A DNA stretch of 64,000 nt from Paludibacteraceae bacterium (GTDB lineage Bacteria > Bacteroidota > Bacteroidia > Bacteroidales > Paludibacteraceae), in the NCBI GenBank assembly GCA_024692565.1, contig JAILMN010000010.1:1-64000 (forward strand), in the 5' to 3' direction. The notes beneath the pieces are model-generated. The model was not told the DNA's origin. It ran no database searches and saw nothing but the letters and a program-made list of their open reading frames with translations. The number at the start of each line of letters is the position of its first letter. The first letter of the stretch is position 1. Both the position numbers and the translations under genes were made by a program. This document shows positions 52,637 to 62,463 of this stretch, piece by piece.

Positions 52637-53761
52637 ATGATTCTTTACGATTATCTTATAGTAGGCGCAGGACTGTTCGGGGCAACGTTTGCTCACATGG
52701 CAAAAAAAGCCAGGAAAAGTTGTCTTGTCATAGATAAACGACCTCATTGGGGAGGAAATGTTTATTGCGAAACTATTGAGGGAATCCACGTTCATAAATA
52801 TGGTGCGCATATTTTCCATACTTCCAACAAAGAAGTGTGGAATTTTGTGAATGCGCTCATTCCGTTTAATCGCTATACCAATAGTCCGATTGCCAATTAC
52901 AAGGGAGAGTTATATAACCTGCCCTTCAACATGCACACTTTTCACCAAATGTGGGGTGTTCAAACGCCGGAAGAAGCAAAGGCAAAAATAGACGAGCAGC
53001 GTGCAGAGATTGTATCGGCTTTGAATGGACGGGATCCGCAGAATTTAGAGGAGCAAGCGTTACTGCTGGTAGGACGTGATATTTATAAAAAACTTATCAA
53101 AAACTATACTGAAAAACAATGGGGACGTCCTTGCTCGGAATTGCCGGCATTTATCATCCGTCGTCTACCGTTGCGCTTCGTATACGATAATAACTACTTT
53201 AACGATCTGTATCAAGGCATTCCGATTGGCGGATATAATGCACTCATAGAAAAATTATTAGACGGCATTGACACCCGCTTAAACTGTAATTTCTTCGCTC
53301 ATCGTGCCGAACTGACTGCACTCGCTCATACCATTGTTTACACCGGCCCGATCGATCAGTTCTATGACTACCGTTTTGGTCAATTGCAATACCGCACAGT
53401 ACGTTTTGAGACCGAGTCCCTCGATACTTTCAACTATCAGGGCAATGCCGTCATTAACTACACCGACCGCGAGACACCTTATACGCGCATCATTGAGCAT
53501 AAGCATTTTGAGTCTTTCGGTCAAGCGGTCTATGACAATCCAAAGACGGTCATCAGTCGGGAGTATTCCACGGAGTGGCAACCCGGAATGGAACCCTATT
53601 ATCCCGTTAACGATGAACGTAACACTGCTCTCTATCAACAATATAAAGCTCTGGCAGATAAAGAAACGAAAGTGCTATTTGGCGGGCGCTTGGCAGAATA
53701 TAAATACTACGATATGGCCCCGACCATAGAAAGAGCCATCCTTATGGCTCAAAATATATAA
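52637..53761 (+). CDS. glf: UDP-galactopyranose mutase
   Basis: Glf is a flavoenzyme converting UDP-Galp to UDP-Galf, the donor for galactofuranose in polysaccharides. The 374-aa protein has DYLIVGAGLFGATFAHMAKK, WGGNVYCETIEGIHVHKYGAHIFHT and GRPCSELPAFIIRRLPLRF, all diagnostic, and LAEYKYYDM near the end. The conserved start is the ATG at 52637; the track's 28 extra residues come from the promoter region. It is the first gene of an eight-gene cluster, implying a Galf-containing glycan. Confidence 0.96.
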   Translation: MILYDYLIVGAGLFGATFAHMAKKARKSCLVIDKRPHWGGNVYCETIEGIHVHKYGAHIFHTSNKEVWNFVNALIPFNRYTNSPIANYKGELYNLPFNMHTFHQMWGVQTPEEAKAKIDEQRAEIVSALNGRDPQNLEEQALLLVGRDIYKKLIKNYTEKQWGRPCSELPAFIIRRLPLRFVYDNNYFNDLYQGIPIGGYNALIEKLLDGIDTRLNCNFFAHRAELTALAHTIVYTGPIDQFYDYRFGQLQYRTVRFETESLDTFNYQGNAVINYTDRETPYTRIIEHKHFESFGQAVYDNPKTVISREYSTEWQPGMEPYYPVNDERNTALYQQYKALADKETKVLFGGRLAEYKYYDMAPTIERAILMAQNI

Positions 53762-53770
53762 AATAAGATT

Positions 53771-55024
53771 ATGCTGTGGACAAAAGAGGCTAAAGATACT
53801 ATTTGGCTTATAGGCTTACAAGGAGTGAACTATCTGGTTCCCCTTTTTGTGTGGCCTTATCTAATGGTAGCTCTCGGGGCGGAACAGTTCGGTGTATATA
53901 GCTTCGGTATAGCCTTAGCGCAATATTTGATGATGCTGGTTGATTTTGGGTTCAATCTAACAGCATCGAAACAAATCGCTTTGGCACAAGGTGACGAACT
54001 CGAAACCAATCGCATCTTTAGTGCAACCATGACCGCCAAACTGCTTTTGCTTTGTTTGAGTGGCATAATCGTTGCTATTGTCAGTGTAATACCGGCGTAC
54101 ATCGTTTACCGCAACATAGTATGGATAACCTGGCTGATGGTAGTGGGTAATGCTTTCTCTATGTTTTGGTTATTCCAAGGCCTGGGTAAGATAAAATTAA
54201 TCTCCATCGTGAACACGGCGATGAAGTTGCTTATTTTGCCATTGGTATTTGTGTTTGTCAAGACTCCGGCAGACGCAAATATTGCAGCATGGATACAGGC
54301 AGCGGTATTTGTGGGATCCGGCATTGTAATCGTTTGGTTAACAAAAAAATTGTCCTTGGCTCAGGTTGTGCCGATACAATGGAAGGATATTAAGGAGCAG
54401 CTTAAAAGCAGTTTTTCCATATTCCTCAGTAGCGCGGCAACCAGTACTTACACCGCTCTTTTCGTGGTGATATTAGCGTACATGGTTTCCGCAGATGAAG
54501 TTGGGCGATATTCTGCAGCAGAGAAAATAATGAGAAGTATATGTTATCTTATATGGATGCCTATTTCTCAAGCTTATTTTCCACGTGCCAGCAAACTCGG
54601 TAAGGAAAACCCGATAGAAGGGAAGCGGCTTATGCGGCACTTGACGCTGTTTATTATTGTAGCACTTGGCTTTGCCGGAATAGCTATCGCAATAGCCGCT
54701 GAGCCTCTGGTGAATTTATTAGGAAAGGACTATACCGGTATAGGAACTATTGCTGCCATCTTGTCGGTAGTTCCTGTTTTAATCGGGATAGGCGGCATAC
54801 AGGGACAGATGGGACTTATCGCAATGGGTGGAGAAAGGGAGAAAAAGGCATTTCGTAATGTGTACCTGATGGCCGGAGTGATTGCTTTAGTCAGTGTGTG
54901 CATTTTGTCATATATTTGGGGTGCTGTAGGCGCAGCAATTGCTTTGGTATTGGCGGAAGGGTTTGTATGTGTTAGCATGTGTATCATAGAACAACGTAGA
55001 TGGAGAACTATTTGGCATTCATAA
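53771..55024 (+). CDS. Polysaccharide flippase, Wzx-like
   Basis: A 417-aa inner-membrane protein of the MOP superfamily with about twelve helices (LIGLQGVNYLVPLFVWPYLMVALG at the N-terminus, then FGVYSFGIALAQYLMMLVDFGFNLTASK). Such proteins flip undecaprenyl-diphosphate-linked repeat units to the periplasm. AT-richer than the flanking housekeeping genes, as usual for glycan clusters. It overlaps the next gene by about 25 bp. Confidence 0.92.
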   Translation: MLWTKEAKDTIWLIGLQGVNYLVPLFVWPYLMVALGAEQFGVYSFGIALAQYLMMLVDFGFNLTASKQIALAQGDELETNRIFSATMTAKLLLLCLSGIIVAIVSVIPAYIVYRNIVWITWLMVVGNAFSMFWLFQGLGKIKLISIVNTAMKLLILPLVFVFVKTPADANIAAWIQAAVFVGSGIVIVWLTKKLSLAQVVPIQWKDIKEQLKSSFSIFLSSAATSTYTALFVVILAYMVSADEVGRYSAAEKIMRSICYLIWMPISQAYFPRASKLGKENPIEGKRLMRHLTLFIIVALGFAGIAIAIAAEPLVNLLGKDYTGIGTIAAILSVVPVLIGIGGIQGQMGLIAMGGEREKKAFRNVYLMAGVIALVSVCILSYIWGAVGAAIALVLAEGFVCVSMCIIEQRRWRTIWHS

Positions 55025-56211
55025 TGTGCGTAGCATTATTTGCTATTTTAGCAGATGGACTAACATCGCGCTATCCTAATATGCAACGACAGTTGTATAA
55101 GGTGTTCTTTTGTCTGATCTATTTCTTATTTCTAATACGTTACTATTATGGTCCAGATATTTGGAATTATGTACATCATTATGAACACATTATTTCGCCA
55201 ATAGAACTATGGCATCATCCGGAGTGGGCATATTATGAATGGGGCTACGATATGTTTTGCTGCCTGCTAAATGCCATTGGAGTAAGTTATTGGGGAGTAA
55301 CAGCCGTGATAACGACGCTTTATTTTGCAGCGTTGGCTTGTTTATTCCACTCCCTGCATAAATATCGGGCAACGGTTCTGGCTAGTATTATTTTGTTAGA
55401 CTATAATCTAATTTATGCGGAGAATAGACAATGTCTGGCGGTAGCATTATTTATATTTATGATCTTGTGCCTGCAGAAGGAGCATTATCTTTCAGCTGTG
55501 ATTTTGTCCATATTGGTGGTCCTATTCCATAAATCGGGATTTCTTCCGGTAGGGTTGACTTTTATGGGAATAATTTTGCATAAACAGCGGCAAAGTGCAT
55601 TATTGTATAATATCCTTATCTTTGTCTTAATAGGCGCGATGTTAATCCCTGTAACCCGCGTTGCTTCACCCTTGTTAAATGTACTTCCGCTTCCTGAATC
55701 GTATATCAGTTCCATGGGGCATCATTTACAATTGGGACGTCAATTCCAGATAGTCGGATTGATCTATTTGGCGATATTGGTATTCATCAGTATATGGAAT
55801 GCACATAATCATAAAACATATTCATGGATAGCGATAGAAGTATTAATCGGAGTGGTGATCATCGTTGCGCTATATCAGTATTACTTCTTCCTTAATCGTA
55901 TGAGGTCATATTTTGTGCCGTTTATCGTATACTATCTCGCTCTTCATATATCTGATTCTAACCGGGAAGAACATATTCCCTATATGGCATTACTGCGGCA
56001 AGGTATAGTCGCGCTATTCTTTGTATATAGTGCATACGGAACCTTTCGTTACACGCAAGCATGCAAAGCAATGCATGCTCCTATCGCGAAGGCGAGCACA
56101 TTATTTGATTTGCGCCATCACTCTCCGAAACAAATACGTGACAGGCAAATGAAAATTGCTTATCAGTATTGGAAAGAAGATTATATGAAATCATCTCAAA
56201 ACAAGTTATAA
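55000..56211 (+). CDS. EpsG-family/Wzy-like polysaccharide polymerase
   Basis: A 403-aa protein with ten or more hydrophobic helices and the EpsG-type pattern RYYYGPDIWNYVHHYEHI followed by WAYYEWGYDMFCCLLNAIGVSYW. It would join repeat units in the periplasm. The ATG at 55000 overlaps the flippase by 25 bp; an ATG at 55024 (MCVALFAIL) abutting the flippase stop is an alternative. Clearly AT-rich. The role is inferred from fold and context. Confidence 0.83.
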   Translation: MENYLAFIMCVALFAILADGLTSRYPNMQRQLYKVFFCLIYFLFLIRYYYGPDIWNYVHHYEHIISPIELWHHPEWAYYEWGYDMFCCLLNAIGVSYWGVTAVITTLYFAALACLFHSLHKYRATVLASIILLDYNLIYAENRQCLAVALFIFMILCLQKEHYLSAVILSILVVLFHKSGFLPVGLTFMGIILHKQRQSALLYNILIFVLIGAMLIPVTRVASPLLNVLPLPESYISSMGHHLQLGRQFQIVGLIYLAILVFISIWNAHNHKTYSWIAIEVLIGVVIIVALYQYYFFLNRMRSYFVPFIVYYLALHISDSNREEHIPYMALLRQGIVALFFVYSAYGTFRYTQACKAMHAPIAKASTLFDLRHHSPKQIRDRQMKIAYQYWKEDYMKSSQNKL

Positions 56212-56212
56212 G

Positions 56213-57097
56213 ATGAAATTGTCTGCTGTTATTGTAAACTATAATGGAGGTGATACGATTGTAGATGCCATTCGCTCTGTGTTAGACACAACAAAAGCGC
56301 TAACTACGGAACTGATGGTGGTGGATAATGGCTCATCGGATGGTAGTCCGGCGATGATAAAACAGCAATTCGGCGATCGTATTTTATTCGTTGAATTGGG
56401 AAGAAATGCGGGTTTTGCTACTGCCAATAACGAAGGTATTAGACGAGCAAGTGGGGAGTATATACTTTTTCTGAATCCAGACACAATAGTGTTAGATAAC
56501 GCATTGCAAATACTTGTGGAATACATGGAGAATCATCCGGATGTAGGAGCTTGTGGGGCGAACCTATATAGTCGGGATATGCAACCGCAGTTTTCGTATT
56601 GGACGTTATTCCCCGGTGTGCGGATGGAGTGGAGCGGACTATGGTCGGACTATTTTTTGAGAAGAAAGCACCATGGTTCACATGAGCACAATTTTACAGG
56701 GCAGCCGAAAGAGGTCGCATATATAATGGGCGCGGATTTAATGGTGCGCAAGAGTATTATCAATCAAGTAGGCCCTATGGATGAAGACTTCTTTCTTTTC
56801 TACGAAGAGACAGAACTTTGCAGGCGAATTCACAGAGCTGGGTATAAAATAGTTAGTGTGCCGCAAGCACGAATTATTCATTTGGAAGGTAGCACAATAG
56901 ACGCGATAGGAGTACGTCGCGAACAGATGATGAGGTCGCGAGGGATTTATTTGCGTAAGTGGTGTTCTACACCGGAGCGGGTAACGGCAGATGTAATTTT
57001 AACATGCAGTTGCATTATACGAATCATATGGTTTGGTCTTTTAGCCAATAAAGACAAAGTTAATTTTTGGAAATTTACATTGCAGCGCATTCATTAA
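56213..57097 (+). CDS. Family 2 glycosyltransferase, rhamnosyltransferase-like
   Basis: A 294-aa GT-A enzyme with VIVNYNGGDTIVDAIRSVL, VVDNGSSDGS, GRNAGFATANNEGI and the DxD-like FLNPDTIV, then FFLFYEETELCRRIHRAGYKI, the WbbL-type C-terminal catalytic signature. A hydrophobic C-terminal stretch may touch the membrane. The donor sugar is uncertain; rhamnose or Galf are possible by family. One base after the polymerase gene. Confidence 0.88.
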   Translation: MKLSAVIVNYNGGDTIVDAIRSVLDTTKALTTELMVVDNGSSDGSPAMIKQQFGDRILFVELGRNAGFATANNEGIRRASGEYILFLNPDTIVLDNALQILVEYMENHPDVGACGANLYSRDMQPQFSYWTLFPGVRMEWSGLWSDYFLRRKHHGSHEHNFTGQPKEVAYIMGADLMVRKSIINQVGPMDEDFFLFYEETELCRRIHRAGYKIVSVPQARIIHLEGSTIDAIGVRREQMMRSRGIYLRKWCSTPERVTADVILTCSCIIRIIWFGLLANKDKVNFWKFTLQRIH

Positions 57098-57099
57098 TC

Positions 57100-58101
57100 A
57101 TGATTATATTAACAGGCACATATCCTCCGGAACGCTGCGGCGTAGGTGACTATGTACACCACTTGTTTGGCACAAAAGCCGGCAGTGGTTGGTCATTGCT
57201 TTATCTAAAGAGTTGGCGCTGGAGAGATTTACGCGCCAACATTGCCCAATTATGTCTAAATACGGATCAAATTCTTAACCTTCAGTATCCGACTATGGGT
57301 TATGGAACAAGTCTTGTGCCGCATATAATGGCTATTTACGCGGTATTGTTCCTGCATAAGAAATTGTATATCACCGTACATGAATATTCCCAATTGGGAT
57401 GGAAAGGAAAGTGTGCTTTGCAACTGCTGTTCCTATTTGCGACCAACGTTATTTTCACAACCTCTTTCGAGTGCTCATTAGCGCATAAGCATGGACTATC
57501 CTCGCGCAAAGGGGCAATAATAAAGATTAACTCAAATATTCCCGTTTCCGCGCATATTAAACCCGCATTAGATCGCCAATGGGATTTAGGCTATTTCGGA
57601 TACATCCGTCCGCTTAAAGGACTAGAAGAGTTCGTTTCGGTAGCGGAAGATCTAAAAGCAATGGGAAGAAAAGTGTATATCATGGGGCAGACTCAACCGG
57701 AATACAGGGATTTCTATGAACCATTTTTACGCGAGATAAAGCAAAAAGGAATACAATATATCGACAACCTACCGGTCGAAGAAGTCGCAAATATGCTCGC
57801 GGATACCAAGATCATGTATCTTCCTTACCCGGATGGATTAAGCGAACGCAGAGGCTCTTTCTTGGCTGCAGCAGTAAATGGAGCTGTGGTGGTAAGTAAA
57901 GAGGGTAAATTTACTACTGAGGAACAAAAGCAACACTTCCTATTACCCCAAAGCAGTGAGGTTGTGGCACTCATAGAAAAGGGATTAACTAATCCTCTAT
58001 GGTTAGAAAAACAGCAGCAACAGTGTCTTGCGTATGTAGCAAGCAGCGTTCCTTCCTCATGGGAGCAAGTGGCAGAAGAATATAGCCGAATCATTCAATG
58101 A
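57100..58101 (+). CDS. Family 4-like glycosyltransferase
   Basis: A 333-aa GT-B-type protein: the N-terminus IILTGTYPPERCGVGDYVHHLF is the usual donor-side loop of GT4 enzymes, and the C-terminal domain has GYIRPLKGLEEFVSVAEDL, YIDNLPVEEVANMLADTKIMYLPYPDGLSERRGSFLAA with the GT4-type acidic EX7E-like region. The ATG at 57100 is preferred to the TTG at 57067. It overlaps the next gene by 4 bp. Confidence 0.85.
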   Translation: MIILTGTYPPERCGVGDYVHHLFGTKAGSGWSLLYLKSWRWRDLRANIAQLCLNTDQILNLQYPTMGYGTSLVPHIMAIYAVLFLHKKLYITVHEYSQLGWKGKCALQLLFLFATNVIFTTSFECSLAHKHGLSSRKGAIIKINSNIPVSAHIKPALDRQWDLGYFGYIRPLKGLEEFVSVAEDLKAMGRKVYIMGQTQPEYRDFYEPFLREIKQKGIQYIDNLPVEEVANMLADTKIMYLPYPDGLSERRGSFLAAAVNGAVVVSKEGKFTTEEQKQHFLLPQSSEVVALIEKGLTNPLWLEKQQQQCLAYVASSVPSSWEQVAEEYSRIIQ

Positions 58102-58820
58102 ATACAGTCTGCATAGCGACATATAACGGAGAACAATATATCGAACAGCAAGTACGCTCGATATTGGATCAGATAGCCATCGACGATGAAGTCATCATTT
58201 CGGATGACGGTTCTACAGATAAAACATTAAAAATCGTCGATTCCATCGGAGATAAACGTATTCGAGTGCGGCATAGTAATGCACACTATTTTAAGGATAA
58301 TTTTGAAGAGGCGATGCGAGAAGCCAAGGGTGATATGATATTCCTGAGCGATCAAGATGATGTATGGCTATCGGGAAAATACGAGCGTTGCCTGCAAGAA
58401 TTGCAATCTGTTGATTTGGTATGTACGAATAGCACAATGACGGACAGTGAACTGCATATTATTGAGCCGAACTTTTTTTCAATATATCACTCCGGACCAG
58501 GTGTTATTAAAAACGCGATGAACAATACCTATTATGGTTCATGTATGGCTTTCCGGCGCAGCTTGCTGCAGTACGCGCTCCCTATGCCGGACACAAGAGA
58601 GATAGGTCATGATATATGGCTCGGATTAGTGGCCGAGATGATGGGTAAGGTTAAATTCATTGATACACCTTATTTGCTATATCGCCGCCATAAAGAGGCA
58701 AAAACGGCAACAGAGAACTTGCTTCACCGTAGCGACCGACCAATATGGCGCAAGGTGTGGAGTCGGTTTGTTGTTCTTTATTATGTTTGTAAATTCAAAT
58801 TAACGCATGAAAAACGATAA
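58098..58820 (+). CDS. Family 2 glycosyltransferase
   Basis: A 240-aa GT-A enzyme with VCIATYNGEQYIEQQVRSIL, ISDDGSTDKTL and the DxD region FLSDQDDVWLSGKYE. YGSCMAFRRSLL and GHDIWLGLVAE in the second half fit RfbF/WcaA-like enzymes. The start overlaps the GT4 stop by 4 bp and the end overlaps the next GT2 by 14 bp. Donor and acceptor unknown. Confidence 0.88.
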   Translation: MNTVCIATYNGEQYIEQQVRSILDQIAIDDEVIISDDGSTDKTLKIVDSIGDKRIRVRHSNAHYFKDNFEEAMREAKGDMIFLSDQDDVWLSGKYERCLQELQSVDLVCTNSTMTDSELHIIEPNFFSIYHSGPGVIKNAMNNTYYGSCMAFRRSLLQYALPMPDTREIGHDIWLGLVAEMMGKVKFIDTPYLLYRRHKEAKTATENLLHRSDRPIWRKVWSRFVVLYYVCKFKLTHEKR

Positions 58821-59568
58821 ATTAGTATCAATTATCACGCCGCTTTACAATAGCGAGCGTTTTGTGGGGCAGACGATAGAAAGCGTACTGGCGCAGACCT
58901 ATCCTCATTGGGAAATGATTGTTATAAATGACGGCAGTAAGGATAACGGGCCGGATATAGTTCGCCAATATGCAGCGAAAGACAAACGCATCAAATTGTT
59001 AGAACAGCCGAATGCCGGTTGTGCCGCTGCACGCAATCACGGCTTGCGAGAAGCACAAGGACGGTATTATTGTTTCTTGGATTCGGATGACTATTGGGAT
59101 CCGGAGTTCTTGGAGGAACAATTGCGATTCATGGCAGAGAAAAAAGCTGCTATCGTAACTTGCTCTGTACGTCGTGTGGATGAAAATGGAGTAGCCATCT
59201 TGAGTCCGCAGATTGTGCCGAAACGTATGACATATTATGACATCCTGAAAAGTTGTAACTTGCCTTGTTTGGCTACTGTTATTGATTCCAGCCGTTTACA
59301 TGATATTCGTTTTCGCGAAGAATTGAGAAACTTGCGTGATGACTATGCCTTGTGGCTCTCGCTAATGAAGCAGACCGACTATGCCTACGGCAACCAACAG
59401 GTATTGGCAAACTACCGCATTTCTTCCACGCAAGTAACAGGCAATAAGCGTAAAGTGATTATTCCGCAATTCATGGTCAACTATAAAGTGGAAAAACTCG
59501 GCTTCTGCCGAAGTCTCTACTATCTTGTCCATTGGGCGTGGAACGGATATAAGAAATACCGCAAATAG
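58807..59568 (+). CDS. Family 2 glycosyltransferase
   Basis: A 253-aa GT-A enzyme with SIITPLYNSERFVGQTIESVLAQTYPHWEMIVINDGS, NAGCAAARNHGLREAQGRYYCFLDSDDYWDPEFLEEQL (DSDD metal site) and LRDDYALWLSLMKQ. Typical capsule or LPS sugar transferase (SpsA-like). It is followed immediately by the last GT of the cluster with no gap. Confidence 0.89.
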   Translation: MKNDKLVSIITPLYNSERFVGQTIESVLAQTYPHWEMIVINDGSKDNGPDIVRQYAAKDKRIKLLEQPNAGCAAARNHGLREAQGRYYCFLDSDDYWDPEFLEEQLRFMAEKKAAIVTCSVRRVDENGVAILSPQIVPKRMTYYDILKSCNLPCLATVIDSSRLHDIRFREELRNLRDDYALWLSLMKQTDYAYGNQQVLANYRISSTQVTGNKRKVIIPQFMVNYKVEKLGFCRSLYYLVHWAWNGYKKYRK

Positions 59569-60381
59569 ATGCTGAATATATCCATCGTGCTATATCATCC
59601 CAAGTGGGAAGAGGAGGTTTTGCCGCTGGTGAGGGAGGTGCTGCGAGTGAAGAACTTGCGGGCGATATATCTGTTGGATAATTCGGAGGAGGCTACCGGC
59701 GAAGCGGTTTCTCAGTTGCCTGTAAAAGATAATCAATTATCCAAGATCCATTATCTCTTCAACGGCGCAAACCTCGGGTACGGGAAGGCGCATAACATCG
59801 CTTTGCGCGAGAGCGCATTCGAGCGCACACCGGTACACCTCGTCATGAACAGTGACATCCGCGTAGCGGCGGAGGATATCGATGCGATGTATGATTTCAT
59901 GATGGCGCATCCGCCGGTAGGGCAACTGATGCCGCGCGTGGTAGGACTGAACAGCCAACAGCAGTTCTTGGCGAAACGATTGCCTTCTCCATTGGATGTA
60001 TTCGGTCGCCGTTTCCTGCCGGAGAAGATGATTGCCAAGCGTAACAAACGATACGAATTGCGCGATCTGGATCTCTCGCGTCCGGTGAATGCGCCATACC
60101 TTAGCGGTTGCTTCATGATGCTGCGCACAGAAGCCGCAGTAGAAGCAGGATTATTCGATGAGCGCTTCTTTATGTACCCTGAGGATATTGACCTAACTCG
60201 CCGCATTCATCGGAACTTTTTGACGCTTTATTACCCGCAGTGGACTATCGTTCATGCACATGCGCGCGACTCCTATAAAAACAAACACATGCTTCGGATT
60301 CATATCCAAAACATGTGCCGTTATTTCAATAAATGGGGTTGGTTCTTCGACTCCGAGCGTCAGGCATTCAATAATCTGTAA
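59569..60381 (+). CDS. Family 2 glycosyltransferase, last gene of the glycan cluster
   Basis: A 270-aa GT2-like enzyme with ISIVLYHPKWEEEVLPLV, NLGYGKAHNIAL, VMNSDIRV and the C-terminal FFMYPEDIDLTRRIHR signature of rhamnosyltransferase-like enzymes. Base composition is more GC-rich than the preceding genes. Its 3' end overlaps the convergent exchanger gene by 22 bp, and no terminator is visible. Confidence 0.87.
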   Translation: MLNISIVLYHPKWEEEVLPLVREVLRVKNLRAIYLLDNSEEATGEAVSQLPVKDNQLSKIHYLFNGANLGYGKAHNIALRESAFERTPVHLVMNSDIRVAAEDIDAMYDFMMAHPPVGQLMPRVVGLNSQQQFLAKRLPSPLDVFGRRFLPEKMIAKRNKRYELRDLDLSRPVNAPYLSGCFMMLRTEAAVEAGLFDERFFMYPEDIDLTRRIHRNFLTLYYPQWTIVHAHARDSYKNKHMLRIHIQNMCRYFNKWGWFFDSERQAFNNL

Positions 60382-61355
60382 GCCAGATACCCTCCGTAAA
60401 CAATCAGCAGCAGCGCACCCGCCCAGCGCTGTATCTTCCGCTCATGATTGGTCTTGACCGCCAACCATACGATGATGCTGCCCGCTGCAGCCATCAGCGC
60501 ATCTAACTCAATGCCGTCGTACGCCGGTAGCGGACGAATAACGGAACTGGTTGCGAGCACGAAGAATACATTGAATATATTGCTGCCGAATACATTACCG
60601 AGCGCGATGTCGCTGTTGTGTTTAGCCGCAGCTATCACCGAGGTCGCCAGTTCCGGCAACGATGTTCCAAGCGCCACAATAGTCAGGCCGATAATAGCTT
60701 CGCTAACGCCCATACGCGTGGCGAGATCTACTGCACTTTTTACGATGAGTTCTCCTCCTACAACCAGTCCGACAAAACCACCCAACATGAGTGCTATCGC
60801 TCTGCGAGTCGGTATATCCTTGGTTGGTGCCTCTTCATTTTGTACCTCCTCGGGATGGTCTTTCGCATGACGGAAGGTATTGTAGAGAAAATAGCAGAAG
60901 AAGAGCAGCAAAACGATTCCTCCGTATCGGTTAACCCCGGGCTCTCCCATCGGAAAACGCTCGGTAAGAAAGACGCAGAGTAACACCAGCACGCCGGCGA
61001 TGATAGACAGCGGAATATCAAAATCACGACTGCGTTTCTGCGACGCAATCGGATAAACCAATGCCGTAAGACCCAAAATGACGAAGGTGTTGATGATGTT
61101 CGAGCCCAATATATTGGTGATAGCGAGATCCGTTGAACCTTCTGCGACAGACACCATGTTCACCACAAACTCCGGCATCGAGGTGCCGAATGCCACTACG
61201 GTGAGACCGATCACCAAGTCACTGATACCGCTTCGTTTGGCAATAGCCGAAGCTCCGTCAACCAGCCAGTCAGCGCCCTTTACCAGCGCCACAAAGCCGA
61301 CGACGATACCTATCGCAGCGACCCACCAACCATATGCCAACAATTGCTCTATCAT
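60360..61355 (-). CDS. Calcium/sodium antiporter, CaCA family (YrbG-like)
   Basis: A 331-aa inner-membrane protein with about ten helices and the two inverted alpha repeats of the family: VVAFGTSMPEFVVN with GSNIINTF in the first half and VALGTSLPELATSV with GSNIFNVF in the second. It exchanges Ca2+ for Na+ or H+. It starts inside the ychF stop (ATGA) and shares that gene's promoter by position. Confidence 0.93.
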   Translation of the reverse strand: MIEQLLAYGWWVAAIGIVVGFVALVKGADWLVDGASAIAKRSGISDLVIGLTVVAFGTSMPEFVVNMVSVAEGSTDLAITNILGSNIINTFVILGLTALVYPIASQKRSRDFDIPLSIIAGVLVLLCVFLTERFPMGEPGVNRYGGIVLLLFFCYFLYNTFRHAKDHPEEVQNEEAPTKDIPTRRAIALMLGGFVGLVVGGELIVKSAVDLATRMGVSEAIIGLTIVALGTSLPELATSVIAAAKHNSDIALGNVFGSNIFNVFFVLATSSVIRPLPAYDGIELDALMAAAGSIIVWLAVKTNHERKIQRWAGALLLIVYGGYLAYRLLNA

Positions 61356-62458
61356 ACATTAAACAGGAAATGCATTATATCTCCGTCTTGTACGAGATAG
61401 TCCTTACCTTCGGTAGCCAATTTACCGGCAGCACGGCATTGCGCCTCACCGCCAAGGGTGATGAAATCATCGTATTTGATGACCTCGGCACGAATAAATC
61501 CTTTCTCAAAATCCGTGTGGATGATTCCTGCGCATTGCGGCGCCTTAGCGCCTGCCTTGAAAGTCCATGCGCGGACCTCGTCTGAGCCTGCCGTGAGGAA
61601 CGTACGCAGGTTCAGCAATGCATAAGCGGCTTTGATAAGACGGTTCACACCCGACTCTTTCAATCCTATTTCCTCGAGGAACATCTGTCGCTCATCGTAC
61701 GTCTCCAGTTCCGCGATCTCACTCTCTATCTTCGCTGCGAGCACCAGCACTTGTGCGTCCTCGTATTTCACGGCTTCTTTCACTTGCTCCACGAACGCAT
61801 TTCCGGTCATAGCCGATGCCTCATCGACATTACAAACGTACATCACAGGTTTATTGGTCAGCAAAAAAAGGTCACGCGCTGCAGCTTCCTGGTCTTTGTT
61901 ATCCAGTTCGACGGTACGCGCATTGCGACCTTGCGACAACGCTTCGCGGTATTTGACAAGCACCTCTAATTGCAACTTCGCCTGCTTGTCACCACCTGCT
62001 TTAGCGGCTTTCTCGCATTTCTGAATACGACTCTCCACCGTCTCCAGATCTTTGAGTTGCAGCTCCGCATCAATGATCTCTTTGTCACGCACAGGGTTTA
62101 CCGTACCGTCAACATGCACCACATTCTCGTCGTCGAAGCAACGCAGCACATGAATGATCGCGTCCGTTTCGCGGATATTCGCCAGGAACTTGTTTCCCAG
62201 ACCTTCACCTTTGCTCGCACCCTTGACCAGACCGGCGATATCGACTATCTCCACGGTGGTAGGTATCACGCCGCGCTCGGGCTTGCAGAGTTCACCCAGT
62301 TTGATGAGTCGCTCGTCCGGAACGGTGATCACTCCTACGTTCGGTTCGATGGTACAGAACGGGAAATTGGCACTCTGCGCTTTCGCATTACTCAGACAGT
62401 TGAAAAGGGTACTTTTGCCCACGTTAGGCAACCCTACTATTCCACATTGTAAGGACAT
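61352..62458 (-). CDS. ychF: Redox-regulated ATPase/GTPase YchF (Obg family)
   Basis: A 368-aa P-loop protein: GIVGLPNVGKSTLFNCLSNAKAQSANFPFCTIEPN (G1/G2), EIVDIAGLVKGASKGEGLGNKFL (G3) and YVCNVDE in place of the usual NKxD, the substitution that gives YchF/OLA1 proteins ATP preference. The C-terminal TGS-like domain ends EGKDYLVQDGDIMHFLFNV. It binds ribosomes in relatives. It has its own promoter and a leader with heptamer-like repeats. Confidence 0.96.
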   Translation of the reverse strand: MSLQCGIVGLPNVGKSTLFNCLSNAKAQSANFPFCTIEPNVGVITVPDERLIKLGELCKPERGVIPTTVEIVDIAGLVKGASKGEGLGNKFLANIRETDAIIHVLRCFDDENVVHVDGTVNPVRDKEIIDAELQLKDLETVESRIQKCEKAAKAGGDKQAKLQLEVLVKYREALSQGRNARTVELDNKDQEAAARDLFLLTNKPVMYVCNVDEASAMTGNAFVEQVKEAVKYEDAQVLVLAAKIESEIAELETYDERQMFLEEIGLKESGVNRLIKAAYALLNLRTFLTAGSDEVRAWTFKAGAKAPQCAGIIHTDFEKGFIRAEVIKYDDFITLGGEAQCRAAGKLATEGKDYLVQDGDIMHFLFNV

Positions 62459-62463
62459 AACTA

